Assembly: GCF_949628215.1 (NCBI RefSeq)
Contig: NC_134282.1
Location: forward strand, 15,790,723 to 15,854,722
Direction: 5' to 3'
DNA from: Phalacrocorax aristotelis
Taxonomy: Eukaryota; Chordata; Aves; Suliformes; Phalacrocoracidae
DNA length: 64,000 bases
Program-made: the position numbers and the translations under genes
Part shown: positions 1 to 12,100 of the stretch, in pieces
How positions within the stretch are numbered: position 1 is the first letter of the stretch
Layout: the number at the start of each line of letters is the position of its first letter
The notes under the pieces: model-generated
Databases searched by the model: none
Told to the model about the DNA's origin: nothing
Seen by the model: only the letters and a program-made list of their open reading frames with translations

Positions 1-192
1 CATCTTTCCATTCCAGTGTTGATGTTTCATTGTGAACTACATACACACGCAGGGTCATTGTTTCAGCCGCTCCGTACATGTGATACCAGAAGCGGAAGCA
101 GTGCGGTCCTTCGGAATTGCACACTGGGCTGACCAGATGAGCCACAGAGCCGGGGAGGGCATTGCTCCCTTGCAGGTAGAGGTAGTAGCCAT
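1..192 (-). CDS. Exon 18 (partial): central part of MAM domain 2
   Basis: The exon starts after acceptor CTGTTTCAG and runs off the window at base 1 with its frame open. It encodes DGYYLYLQGSNALPGSVAHL, VSPVC, HCFRFWYHMYG and LRVYVVHNETSTLEWKD. It is the homologue of exon 4. The third MAM exon and all further exons lie beyond the window. Confidence 0.88.
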
Positions 193-3100
193 CTGAAACA
201 GAGCGTGAGCCACACTGTCACATGCATATCAAATCTAGACAAAGCAGCCAGGGACAACCCAAGCACAGTCGTGGGAGCACCCTCTGCTGCAGTTCAAGGC
301 AGGCCAAGGGAGGCGAGAGGAAACGGAGGTCCTCTGCTAGCCACAACCCTCCTCAGCCCTGAGTCCACCTATGAACTGTGTTCTCTGGGCCATGGCAGCT
401 GTATGGCTTGAAATGGGCAATAGCACCAGCTCCAAAGCATCACCACAATCCTTGCAGGGATCGGCAGCTTTGGGGGCCACTCATCACTGGCTTCTGGAGA
501 AGCCAGCGCCTCCTAAAAGATAGACCCGTTCCTGTTCCCCTGAGAGAGCCGGGTCACCAAGCTTTACATTACTCTCAGCCTTGCAAGGCAGGTTCTTGCC
601 TGTCCTACAGGTACTACAGATGGATTCCCAGGGCTAGAAATCACCCTAAAGGAAGGCTCTGACTCGGGGGGAGACTGCCACAATCAGCTCTGGATTGAGG
701 CCAGGAAACATGTGGCCTGTATTTGCTGTTAGAAGAGGTTTGTCAACATCTTTCCAGGGACAACCCTCGGGCTGAAGGACCGCTCTGTAGTGATTGCTGT
801 TCCTACCTCCGGTCGTGTGGTCAGAGGAGGGGCCGGTGTTTGGTGTGGGCGTTGGACCCTTGTTCCGTATCCAGTCACAGCTGCTGGAGCCTGCCTGGAC
901 CCACTCACAGAAGTCACTGTCGAATGTGCAGGTGAAATAGCAGTCTGTTGTGGGAGCTGGATATGGTGCAGGAAGGGAAGCAAAGTTTTAGACTGAGGGA
1001 GGGGCCACCCTCAGTGCCCCACAGGGCACACCTACATTCATGGCATGCTCATGGCCCAGTGAGGATGGCCGAACAAGAGGAAACGCATGAGCTGAGTGCC
1101 CAGCACAGCCAGTAAAAAACATGGATGGGAGACAATGGTACCTGTGCTTGTCCCAGGTGCTGGTGATGTTGTTGTATGTGGAGGCCGTGTTGAGGTGCCT
1201 GGCAAAGGGGCTGAGGTTGTAGGAGCTGCTGGATGTACAGTGAAACAAAGATGGAGAAGGTGTGTTTCACAATGAGGATTTCTTCCCAAATGGCCGTGTT
1301 TCCCGCTTCCCAGTCACCGCCCCCACCCTGGCAAAGGGATCGAAGGACAGGAATTCCACAGCATCCCTGTCACGATGAGTCTCTCCACCCCAGGGCTGGC
1401 CCACCAGAGTATTAGGCAACACACGGAGCAACCCCCACCAGAGCTGCCCCACTCCTTGAATTTGGGCCACAAAGGAGACCAACGGAACACTTACCACAGA
1501 CAGTGCCAGCACTCCAGTCTCCCAGAGCAACACCTGCCGCAGCACAGGCCGCGGCATAGGCCCCCAGGTCATCGCAGAGCTGCTCCGTGCTGCCACTCGT
1601 GGCACACTGGTCATACACACAGCTCTCAAAGTACGCCTTGGGCGGCAGAACGGCATGGCACGGGTTGAACGGGCCACTGAGTTGCAGGAGGATTGCACAC
1701 TTGTCGTGAGCTGCCGCCTCCTCGGAGGGGGAGCAGGGCGCAGGAGGCCTGATGGCTGGGTCACACCTACGAAGCAGACAGACAGCCCTGAGCTCACAGC
1801 AGCCTGTGGACCCCAGACACACTTTTCCGGACCCCCTCCCCAGCCAAGAGCTCAGCCGCTGGGGTCCAGATCCCTCGCTAAGACAAGGCACCCACGGCTG
1901 TCGCTTGCAAGGGCGGGCAACGTGGCCCACGGTCACCATTCCCCTCCGTGGCATCAGGTGGACAGAAACAAATGGCCGAGGCAGTTGCGATCGCAACAGC
2001 TTGGGAGAAGCATCATGCCAAGGCCCCGGCCCACTCTCTCTCGGGTCAGGAACTGTGAGATGCAGCACATGGAGTGGGATGGCAGGGCCCCGCACAGAGG
2101 TCACCGAGGACCCCGGAGCAGCGTGCCTGTGCGGGGAGAGCACTGTGCACCCTGACCGCACGGAGGGGCCTGGACGGTGCCACAAGCAAGCCATCCTCGA
2201 GGGGAAAGGGGAACGGCCACACATCCGGCACCCAGCTGCAGGCAGGACATCCCACGGGTGGGTGGAGCAGAGAGGTGAGACGCAGGGATGATACGTCTGC
2301 GGCTGTGGAGCCTCTACGTGCTCTCACACGCATTCCGGCAACTGCCTGTCTCCTCTCCCTTGGCCCACGCCTGCCATTACCAACCCTCCGTCCCTGTGCC
2401 CCTCACAGCTCCCCTCTCCCACGTTCCCTTTTGTCTGTCATCTATGCAACGGAACAAGCACTCACGGCCACTCGTCATCTGGCACCATCCAGCTGGCTCC
2501 AAAGTCATTGAAGTCGGGCACGACAAGCCCATCGGGTCGCATGAAGTCGTCCTGCTGGCTCCCAGTGTACGTCCCGCACAGCCCACACAGCTTGCCCTTG
2601 TGCTTCTCAGACACCTTCACTAGGAGCTCATGGTCCCCATCGAACTGCAGCTGCAGGCCCAGCTTGGTAGAAACCCGCACATAGGCGCCGCTCAGGGAAA
2701 TGTTCACACTGGGGGCAGGAGAAGCGGGCAGGGAGGCCAGAGCACCGTTGATCTGAATAATGGGGAAACAGAGAGAGACAGAAGCATAAAGAGATGCCCT
2801 CCACTGGGAGCTCACTGTTCTTCACTGCAGTGGTGCCAGGGCCCAGCGAGTCAGAAGCACCGATGGCATGAGAAACCCTGCCCAGGCCTACGAGAACAGG
2901 AGCGACTCTACACGCGGCACACCGACGGCTCAGGAAAACAAGCCAAAAGTCTGTTGCTGCGCCAACAGCCCCGTATCTGCCCCGCTCAGAGCCCGGCCGT
3001 GCTCTTCTGTGAGCACGCCAGCAGGCTCAGGGAATATCAAGCTCTTGTTGGGGACAGAGTGGTACTTAATGGTGCCTAGGGCATCTGTTGTTCCCAGGTG

Positions 3101-6100
3101 TAAAAATGAGGGGCTTACGTAGACCGCCTTGTTCTCGCGCAGGGCGATGTGGAGGCCTTCCATGGACAGCGCCACAGAGTTCAGAGCTGTCCAGCTCTGG
3201 CTGCCGCGATGTTTGTTGCGGGTGGTGACACTGAACCCAACGGAGGAGTTGTCACAGCCCGTCACCGCCGTGTAGTTGCAGGAGCCCTGGAAGTGGTGGA
3301 GCTTCCCGTCGAAGGTGCTGTAATGTGGGTCGCCGTAGATGTGGCAGAGAGCAGTGCTGGCTGGGTAACAGCCCCTCTGGCCATTCTGGATCTTGCAGAC
3401 CTCGTCCTCACCACAGGACAACGCAGAGCAAACCATCTGGCCATTGTCTTCGCACCGGCACTGGCGACTGCAGTTCTCGCTCACATAGTACTCGCCTTTC
3501 TGTAGGCAGAGAGACAGCGAGCGTCAGCATATCGGGCAGGGAAGCAGAGGCGAGGGAGTGCCCTGGGAAGGGTGCAAGCCAGGGCAGGGTTTTCACTCAC
3601 GCTGTAGTAGTTGCCCTCAAAGAGGCAGCCACAGTGGGCCTCGGGCACACAGGTGTCTCCGCTGAGGAGGAAGCCAGAGGTACATGCACAGCCCTCCACG
3701 CAGGGCTTGGAGCAGTTCTGCGGGGCTTGTCGGTCAACACAGGTGGCCGGACAGCCGGTCATGCAAGGGTCGTAGTAGCTGTTGGCGGGGCACGGCAGGG
3801 CTGCAATGGGAAGGGGACAATTAGGACCAGCAAGCCTTCAAGGAAGGACGACCTCCTGGGAAGGGCAAGACCAAAGACTTGCTTCGGCCAGAGGCTCTGG
3901 GCACGGGGAGCGGCACATCTCCCTTCTAGCCACCGCAAGGCAGGTACTCACGGCAGAAGGTGGTATTCCTCCAGGGAAGAAGAGTCACGCCGGCTGCCTG
4001 GCATGCGTCAGCGTAGGCCTCCAGAGCAGCACACAGGACCTGCTGGCCACCATTCAGAGAACAAAGGTCATAGAAGCAGGTCTCAAAGTAGCTCTGGGGG
4101 TTGATCACCCCGTGGCACCGCTCAAAAGAGCCAGGACTGGCAGTCAGCAAGCCACAGAACTGGTCCGATCGGTAGAGCTTCTCCTCTTCTGCACTGCAGG
4201 GTGGGGTGGGGACAGGGACACCGCAAGGGCTGTCACTGCCTGGGACCTGCCAGCTCTCCCCCAGAGCGTTGGAGTCTGCGGCTTGCTGCCCGTTGGGCAT
4301 CATGTAATCGTCCTCTCTCCGGCTGTTGAAGTTCCCGCACATGCCACAGGTCAGGTTGAAGTAGGTGGTGGGCACCTTCACCTCCACTGAGTGGTCGGTG
4401 TCGTAGGACACTCTGAGGTTGAAGTCGGTCTCCAGGACGATGTAGCGGCCGCTCCTGCTCACCGTGATGGCACCTCCCGCTGCGCTCACCGGCAAGGTCT
4501 GGCGCACACTGTTCACCTAGGGCAGACACACCGCAATGGGCCCTGGACTGGTCCCTGGCCTCTCTGGGGTCTCCCGCCCCAGGGAAATCAGCCACCAGGC
4601 CGGGCACGGCAAACCGGTGCCCACGACGCCCTCACACCCAGACGCCCGCCCCTGCGGCTTGCAGAGCCACGTCTGCCTTCTGCACTCTCCAGAGGCCTCT
4701 GTTCAACACGGGCCACGTTCCCTGTTTGCCTCTTCCTCCTCCAACCCCTCCGGAAAGGAAAAACCAAGCAACCCAGTGGCTTCAGGGGAACCCGGCGGAG
4801 CCTGGGACGATGGAGATGTCTGGCACATGCCAGGCCCTGCCAGGAAAAGCCAGCCCTGCCTTGCAGCCGCGCCGCACTCGTGCCAGCCCCACTGCCTACC
4901 AGCACTTGGCTCGTCTGCTTCTTGACAATGGCAATGCGCTCTCCGTACACCTCAACCAGGACTTCGCGCACATAGGACACTCTGGTGTTCCCACGATGCT
5001 CGTTCTTGGCCTCAACATTGAAGTAGGGCAGGGAGGTGCTGTTGGAGCACACTTTGGCCAGGGTGTAGGTGCAGTTGCCCATGAAGCTGTGCGTCACCTT
5101 GTCAAAGGTGTTGTAGTGAGGGTCACTGTGGACGTGGCAGGTGCCGTAGGATTGTTTGAGGCACTCGGGTTTCCCGCCCTGCACCCCGCAGTACTGGCCC
5201 GCGGGGCATGAGGCACTGGAGCACTGGACTTTGCTTCCCCGCGCAGGACACGTGCACTTGGAGGAGCAGGTGTTGTCCGTCCAGAACTCTGAGCCCACAG
5301 GGTAGTGCTGCCCGTTGTGCCAGCACCCGCACTGCTGGCTGGGTACGCATCGGTGATTGTAGAGCAGGTACCCGCTGTCGCACACACATCCCTCCACGCA
5401 CGGCAGGCTGCAGTTGTATGGTGCTAATGGGTCAACACAGGTGGCAGGGCAGGCTGCAGCACAGGGTTCGTAGTGGCTCTTGGTAGAGCAGGCTAGTGCT
5501 GTGTAGTAAAAGGTAAACCTATTTAGATTTTTTTAAATATCATGTCCTGTTTTGTTTTGAAGTATTTGGTGAAAGTTTGTAGTTCTGAGGCAGTGTGATG
5601 CATGCCTTTGCTGTCTTACCATCCTTTAATTTCTTTTGACATTTGGCCTATTCGAAGTTTCACTCTTGGTTATAATTTCCTAGGGGAACTCTTAATCTTG
5701 AAGATGATTGCTTTGAATTCCTGCACTGGGTTGAGGACATTGTTGTCATGTTAATTATTTGTCCTAGACATGTTCCATATTTAGAGTATAGTCCTGATAT
5801 TTAATTCTAATGTCTTTGTAGCTTCTTATTTCATATTTTTTCACTTCACCAAGGTATTTATTGTTCGTTAAATAATCAGGATGCACATGTGCTGTAATCT
5901 GTTTTCAGATCTTGTTACATACACGACATGTAGATACCCAAACTAATTAGAGGTTTTATACACTGACATTTTCACTTGAGAAGATTCCGGAACTGAAATT
6001 TCCTGAACAATATTTTTTCAGCTTCTATATGTTTATGTGATTTCATTCAGTTTTAATGACATTTTTTCTCACTCTATTTTTTGCCTGCTTTCAGAGGTCA

Positions 6101-9100
6101 CAGAATTACATTGTACATTTCTCTGGTCATCCCTCCACTTACTGAATTTGATCCAGCTGTCTTATTCCAAATAACTTGGTATGGTTGGTATAGAACAAAA
6201 ACGTATGCAGATCTATTAAATGAAATAGGCACAAGCCAAAGACGAGAGGTCCTACAAGTTCCTTCAGCAGAAAGAACAGCTACAGAGAGGGCTCACTCCT
6301 GCTCAGAAACCATAGAATCGGTATGAGAGAAAACCTCAGTAACGTCCCCAGCAGGAAAATGCTCCAACTAGAGATGCAGTCAAATGTGAAACAAAAGTCA
6401 GAAAGAAATCAGGCTTCAGCCATTTCAGTGTTTACAGACAAGTCTCTTTCTTTAGTCTCCCTCTCTCTTTCAGCACAGAAGGCTCATAGGACACTGGATC
6501 ACTGTTTCATGTTCTTTGCATTGCTTTGGTGGGAGCAGATCTGTTCAGTATTTAAATCCTGTTCTAAAGATGACTTTCCCCCCCATAATATATGCCTGAA
6601 TGCTTGAGAAATATTTATTTAATCTTTACAAACATTCACAGAAGAAAACTCTTTATTCCCAGTTTATGTCTAGCACAGACTTCTATTACTTCAATACTTT
6701 TCAATACCTTTTGTCTTGTGCCTCTGTGTGTTTCTGTCTCTTCCCCACCCTTACTACGTCTCCACTTCCATTAGCATGGTTACAATGTCCATTGCACAGG
6801 CTTCTTACTACAGTCCTGGCCTTAAATTCCAGGCTGCCTGCCTGTGTTGCCTCCTTTCACATCTGAAACCATGAACCACTATGCTTGTACAGGACACCAA
6901 TGGTTTCCTCCACATCCATACGGATGAATGGTTGGCACTCTCTCCTCTCTTATACATATGGGACTTTGTGCTACTGATAGTGTTTCCAGTACTCTCCTTC
7001 TCCCTTTATCCCAGTTCTCCTGCTCAGCTCATCAGATGTGTTCCTCCTTCATCCTGCTCTCTTTGCACTGCTACAAACCATACGTTTCAGACATCTCCTC
7101 TGTTTGGTCTCGATTGGTGGGTTAATTCCTTCCACCAGCTCTGATTTCATTATTCCTGCAAGAGCAACAAGATATGACCCCTGGACCAGCTACCTAGTCT
7201 GTGCTTCTTTGTCCTTGGCTCTCTGCCCAGCCAGTTTCAACTTCTCCTTCCTCTTGTCCATAGACTTCTAAGCAAATCCTCATTTTCCTTTCTAGATCCT
7301 ACTTGCTTTCTCTAAATCCAAGGTCTTCCACTTAACCTATTAATTAGTCCTCTCCAGTTTCTAGTCAAAGCTCCTTTCTCACTGTCCCAAACTGCCTGGA
7401 TTCCTTATCCCCATCTACAGCGCTGCCTTTCGTCTGCTCTGGCTCATGTCCCTTCTATGTTCATGTAATATATCCACCTTGATGTGTTTTTACTGAGATT
7501 CCTGCAGGAGAAGACACAGCTTTCCTTCTGTTAACAGGGTGCCTGGCCACTCTGCAGGGTAAAGAGAGACTAGGAGCATAGGAGAAGGCAGATTTTTTTT
7601 TTTTTTCTCAAAGATATTTAAGTTTAGGCAAAGGTTCTTCAGAAGGTAAAAAATCCCTCTAAGTCAAATGTCCCTGACACACTTAATACCCCTGAACAAA
7701 AACATATGACACTAGAGGAATTCAAAGGAAAAGCCTCAATTCTGTTTTAGGATGGACTAGACAGTATTTTGTCCTTTCATCTGAAGCAGCTTAACTATTT
7801 TCACTAGAATCTTCCCAAAGGAATCAAACTGAGGACTATCTGTAACCCTGAAATCTTTAGCCTGATCAGTCAAGCTTCACAATGTTATATTAATTCAAAA
7901 CAGTGTCTTGTAATGCTCTGTCTTCAGGAAGTCCTAATTATAGCCTCCTGACATGGGTAATTTCCAGTAATCGTTGATACATACGGCAGAAGGTTGCATT
8001 TCTCCATGGTGTCAGATGGACTCCTGCAGCTTGGCACATATCTGCATAAGCCTGCAGGTTTTGACAGAGGGCTTCGTTGTTCAAATGAAGTTCACAGAGG
8101 TCATACTGGCAGGCTTGAGAATAACTCTGTGGATCAACTACTGAGTGGCAATTCTGGAATGGACCATTGGGATCTGTGATCAGACCACAGTATTCATTGC
8201 TTTGGATCATATGTTTTTCATCAGCAGTGCAATCTGGAGTATGGCCATCATCTGGCAAGCACCTAGCATGGAAAAAAAAGATGTGGAAAATTCACCAATG
8301 AACTTTGAATGCACTAGCACCTAAGATGCTTTTGAAAGCACATCTAACAAAACTACAGGGCAGTCCCCAGGCTAAGCATGACATATTTTAAAGCTCTACT
8401 TTTGAAACACTTAGGATAGAAATTCAGATTTTAATAGGATCTCAACCTTATAACCTTTGAGAGATCTGGATGAAACCCAAATGCTTATTTTGGCTTTATT
8501 TTAAGTCAAGCTTTCTATGTGGAAGATACCTAGGAAGGGCAAACAAAGAGTAAAAGTATTTGAAGTTAAACCTGTACTGTCATTAAATAATGTATTGTGA
8601 AATTACAAAATAAATAGTAAAGTATCTCAGAAGAGCTCAAACAAGATCTTCAAGTATTAGCATTAATATACTATAACAATAACTGAAATCTTAGTGGGCA
8701 TCTGCAGTGTTTTAGTCAAATTTTCTCTTTTTAAGCACAGTTAAATCTGCTGTGAAACTTTACCTAGATAAATAAAGTAAATAGTCTGAGAAGAATATAT
8801 TTTATCGCATGTGCATGACCAACAGCTAAGGCCTAACATCCTGGTTGGAGTCCTACCTGGAGTCATTGTAAACCTGCCAACTGTTGCCAAGGCTGGCCGA
8901 GTTTGTTTCCATCTCTCCATCTGGGTTAAGAAAGTCATCTGCTTTGTGCCCATTATAATTTCCACATATTCCACAGACTTTAGACATATATGTACTGGGA
9001 AGAGTGATTTCTGCTCTGTGGTTTCCATCAAACTTGACATCCAGCCCAAAGTCAGTAGTAACCACAACATACTGCCCACTGAAGGAAATACTGACACTCT

Positions 9101-12100
9101 GCGCCAAGGTCAGAGGGAGCACCTGGCTGACCCCATCAACCTGCAGGCACAGAGAAGAACAATCATTACAATCACTTTTTAAAAATTCTTTTTAATGGTA
9201 AAAGACTTTTTAATGGTAACCCTCTTAGATCACATCCCTGTATGGAGCATAGGACTTGCACAGAACTCACATTGTCTTATTTAACGTGAATGTCGTACAT
9301 GGGCACATAATCTAGGGCCTGAGGCCAAAATAGCATAGCTATGTAGCTTCCAAGTGTGGTCAAAGTGAGTTTGGTTAACCAGACCCAGCTGGCAAAAGTC
9401 CAGGATTTAGCATGGTCTATCAGCAGTAACTCTTCACAGACCTATCTTCTATTTTGGATCAAATAAGATTTAAAAAATGTAGTTAGAATGGATTCTCAGA
9501 ACACTTTCAGGATTTGATGAACCTTGAAAAAGCTTCTTTTTGTTTCTTTTTCTTTCTCTTTTATTTTTCACATATTTATTGGGGTGTTGAATCAAACATG
9601 TCTGCTGTCGTGGCCTTTTATGGAAAGGAACCATAAAGAAGCCTTAAAATACAGTAGCTGGCCAAGTGACAAAATCAGTGTGAGGAGAGTTATCAGAGTG
9701 TCACTCTAAGACTCTCTCATCTGGCCATGCTTTATGGCAAATGCCAGGTGTTAGGTGAAGTTAGCAATGCTGTAGAATAACTAGAAACCAGGGATGAGCG
9801 TGCAGCTTTACAAGCTACCTCACAGGGTTGGGAAATAACCACCAGCATGGACTTGGTTAATGCAGGGCCTTTTATTCCTTGATGCAGACAAAGCTTGAAC
9901 ACGGGGGCAAACTAGAAAGGTAGGCTACCCCACCAACCCCGTCTGGACTGTCAGCCCTAATCCCACCTTTTATCAACACAGCACAAAATTATAGCCTATG
10001 TTTTCAGTCCTGAAATTCCAATGTTTAAGAACTAAACACTACACCTACTCCTAAACATCTGACTGCCCTCTAAATATTACTGTATGTATGCTGGGAATTT
10101 GCAGTCATTGTACAACAATTTCTTCATTCACACTATGAGTTAGTGATGACAGAGAGTGGACTCCAGCCTTACCTTAACAACTCTGTTTTTACCCAGATTG
10201 ATCCTGTAGCCATACACATCAATGTCCATGTATCGGACGTAGGACACGCGAGTGTTGCCTCCCCTGTGCTCATTGGCTGCTTCCACGTTGAAGTAGGGCA
10301 GCGAGCTGTTGCTCTCGCACAGCTTCGAGAGGGTGTAGGTGCAGGTGCCCATGAAGTGGTGTAGCTGCTTGTCGAATGTGTAATAGTGAGGATCCCCATG
10401 TATACTGCAAATTGCTTCTGGAGACAGGAAAAAGGAATATGTTCTCATTAATATATGGATAGATCCAGAAAAGCCACCTCATTGTGCAGCAGGAAAACAC
10501 AATCATCCCCAATTTATAGATTACATATGGAAGAACTGGAACAGAAAAGGCAGATTTATATGGCATAAGGCAATGCCATAGAGAATTACCCAAAGAAATT
10601 AACTGAAGCACTGGTAGTAAAAAAATTAAGTGCCCTTTTACAACTCATTGACTAACACATGTGATTGGCTAAAACTACCTGTCTGTGAAGGTGGTGTAGA
10701 TTCCGTTGGTGTAGGTTTTGGTACAGGGGTAGGGCCACCTTCTGTTCGTAGGAAAGACAAGGCAATACAGTGAGTTATAACATTACAGGGTGAACACTAC
10801 TTACATACCAACATATATGAATTTCCACTTATTTTTCACCAGCATAAAGTTAGAAGTTTTTCACTGAAGCAAGTGGAAGTGCCTATATTTAAAAACCAGA
10901 TGTGTCAGTCTTTTGAACACTTACGAAAGCTTGTCTGATTCTTAGCTTTGTGACAGTGACTGAGTTTGTGCCAGCATGTTTCTCTGGAGCTGGAAGTGTA
11001 TTTACAATTGGATATGTGACTCCCTCTGGTGTGTATGTTAAGGCATGAAGGTCATATTGTCTGCAAGTGTTGGCAGGTCCGAGTGTGAGTAGCCTGCCAG
11101 CAGAAATCATAGAGCAGAAACAAATAACTCTCAGGGCACTGGTGATTTCCAACCAGAAAGTTTTGTTGTTTCTTCAAAATGATATTTATTTCTTAGGAAT
11201 GTGACAGCTGTAAGAGGTTTCTACTGACAGACACTGCACAACAAACAGTCTTGTTGTAGAATATTCTCTCCTGCCTGCTTCTACTTACTAACAAATATTA
11301 GCATCTTCTCCACTTATTCTCTATCCATCACAAAGATATCTTCTAAAAGAAGTAGACCTCTTGGTGTACTTGTATGTGTGTGCTAGCAACACCAGGGTGA
11401 GTATTGTCTTGATGTCTTGCACATTCACCTGGTGACATGTGAATGAGTGATGGATCTAAATCTCTGGAAGCACAACAGACTGACTAAAACCTTCAAAGTG
11501 CACGTGCATTCACGCCTGCTCTGTTGCATATCAAAGAACAACTCTCCTCATTCAGGTACTCTCCTATTGCACCCTTGTGAGCCCTCCACTGTGCATTGAG
11601 TGTGTGATAACAGTCAGTGTACAAGGAGATAACCAAGTGATGACAATGCTTTCCAGCCTACTTATAGATACACTACAGATATATAATTATCCTAATGAAT
11701 CCCCAAGTAAGGCAGTTGGTCTTCGATATTACTGATACTGCTAACAACATTATTTATAGCAATTAGGTTGCAATATAAAAAACAAGTCATACGAAGACAA
11801 GGTAGAGATTTTTGAATAATGATGCAGTAACTACATACTATGATGGTACTGCTTTTGTGCTAACCATGTGATCCAAACTCAGCTGGATGTGGGGGTTTTG
11901 CAAGATAAGTATGATTGTGGTTATAATTTAAAAGACGACTTGAAGAATAGTGTATACTGATAAATCTGTGCACAAAATGATCCCATTCACTTAATGAGTT
12001 CTAACTTCAAAGATGAAGATATTTTGTAATAACCTGCCTGCAAAATGGGATCAGTTCTTTTGCAAGTACTGATTTCTTGTATGCCTGTTTCTTATATGCC

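Larger units (their letters stand above)
193..4899 (-). other. Short GC-rich introns between exons 10 and 18
   Basis: Introns here are 193-806, 957-1141, 1229-1494, 1767-2465, 2753-3118, 3500-3600, 3801-3951 and 4517-4899. They are short, GC-rich and free of any transposable element I can recognise. The many open frames on both strands in this interval reflect high GC and mirror the real exons; I give them no coding status. Confidence 0.7.

Noticed and set aside
2046..2333. Overlapping frames on both strands in the GC-rich intron 1767-2465
   Set aside because: No domain, no splice signals in frame; high GC removes stop codons and creates long chance frames.
4391..4975. 194-codon plus-strand frame opposite the D2 exons
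   Set aside because: It is the shadow of exons 10 and 11 on the other strand and has no features of its own.
10889..11152. Thr/Pro-containing minus-strand frame as an additional linker exon
   Set aside because: The only good donor (GTAAGTG) would leave phase 0, but the next exon needs phase 1; the frame that would fit phase 1 does not match a usable acceptor and is not Thr/Pro-rich.
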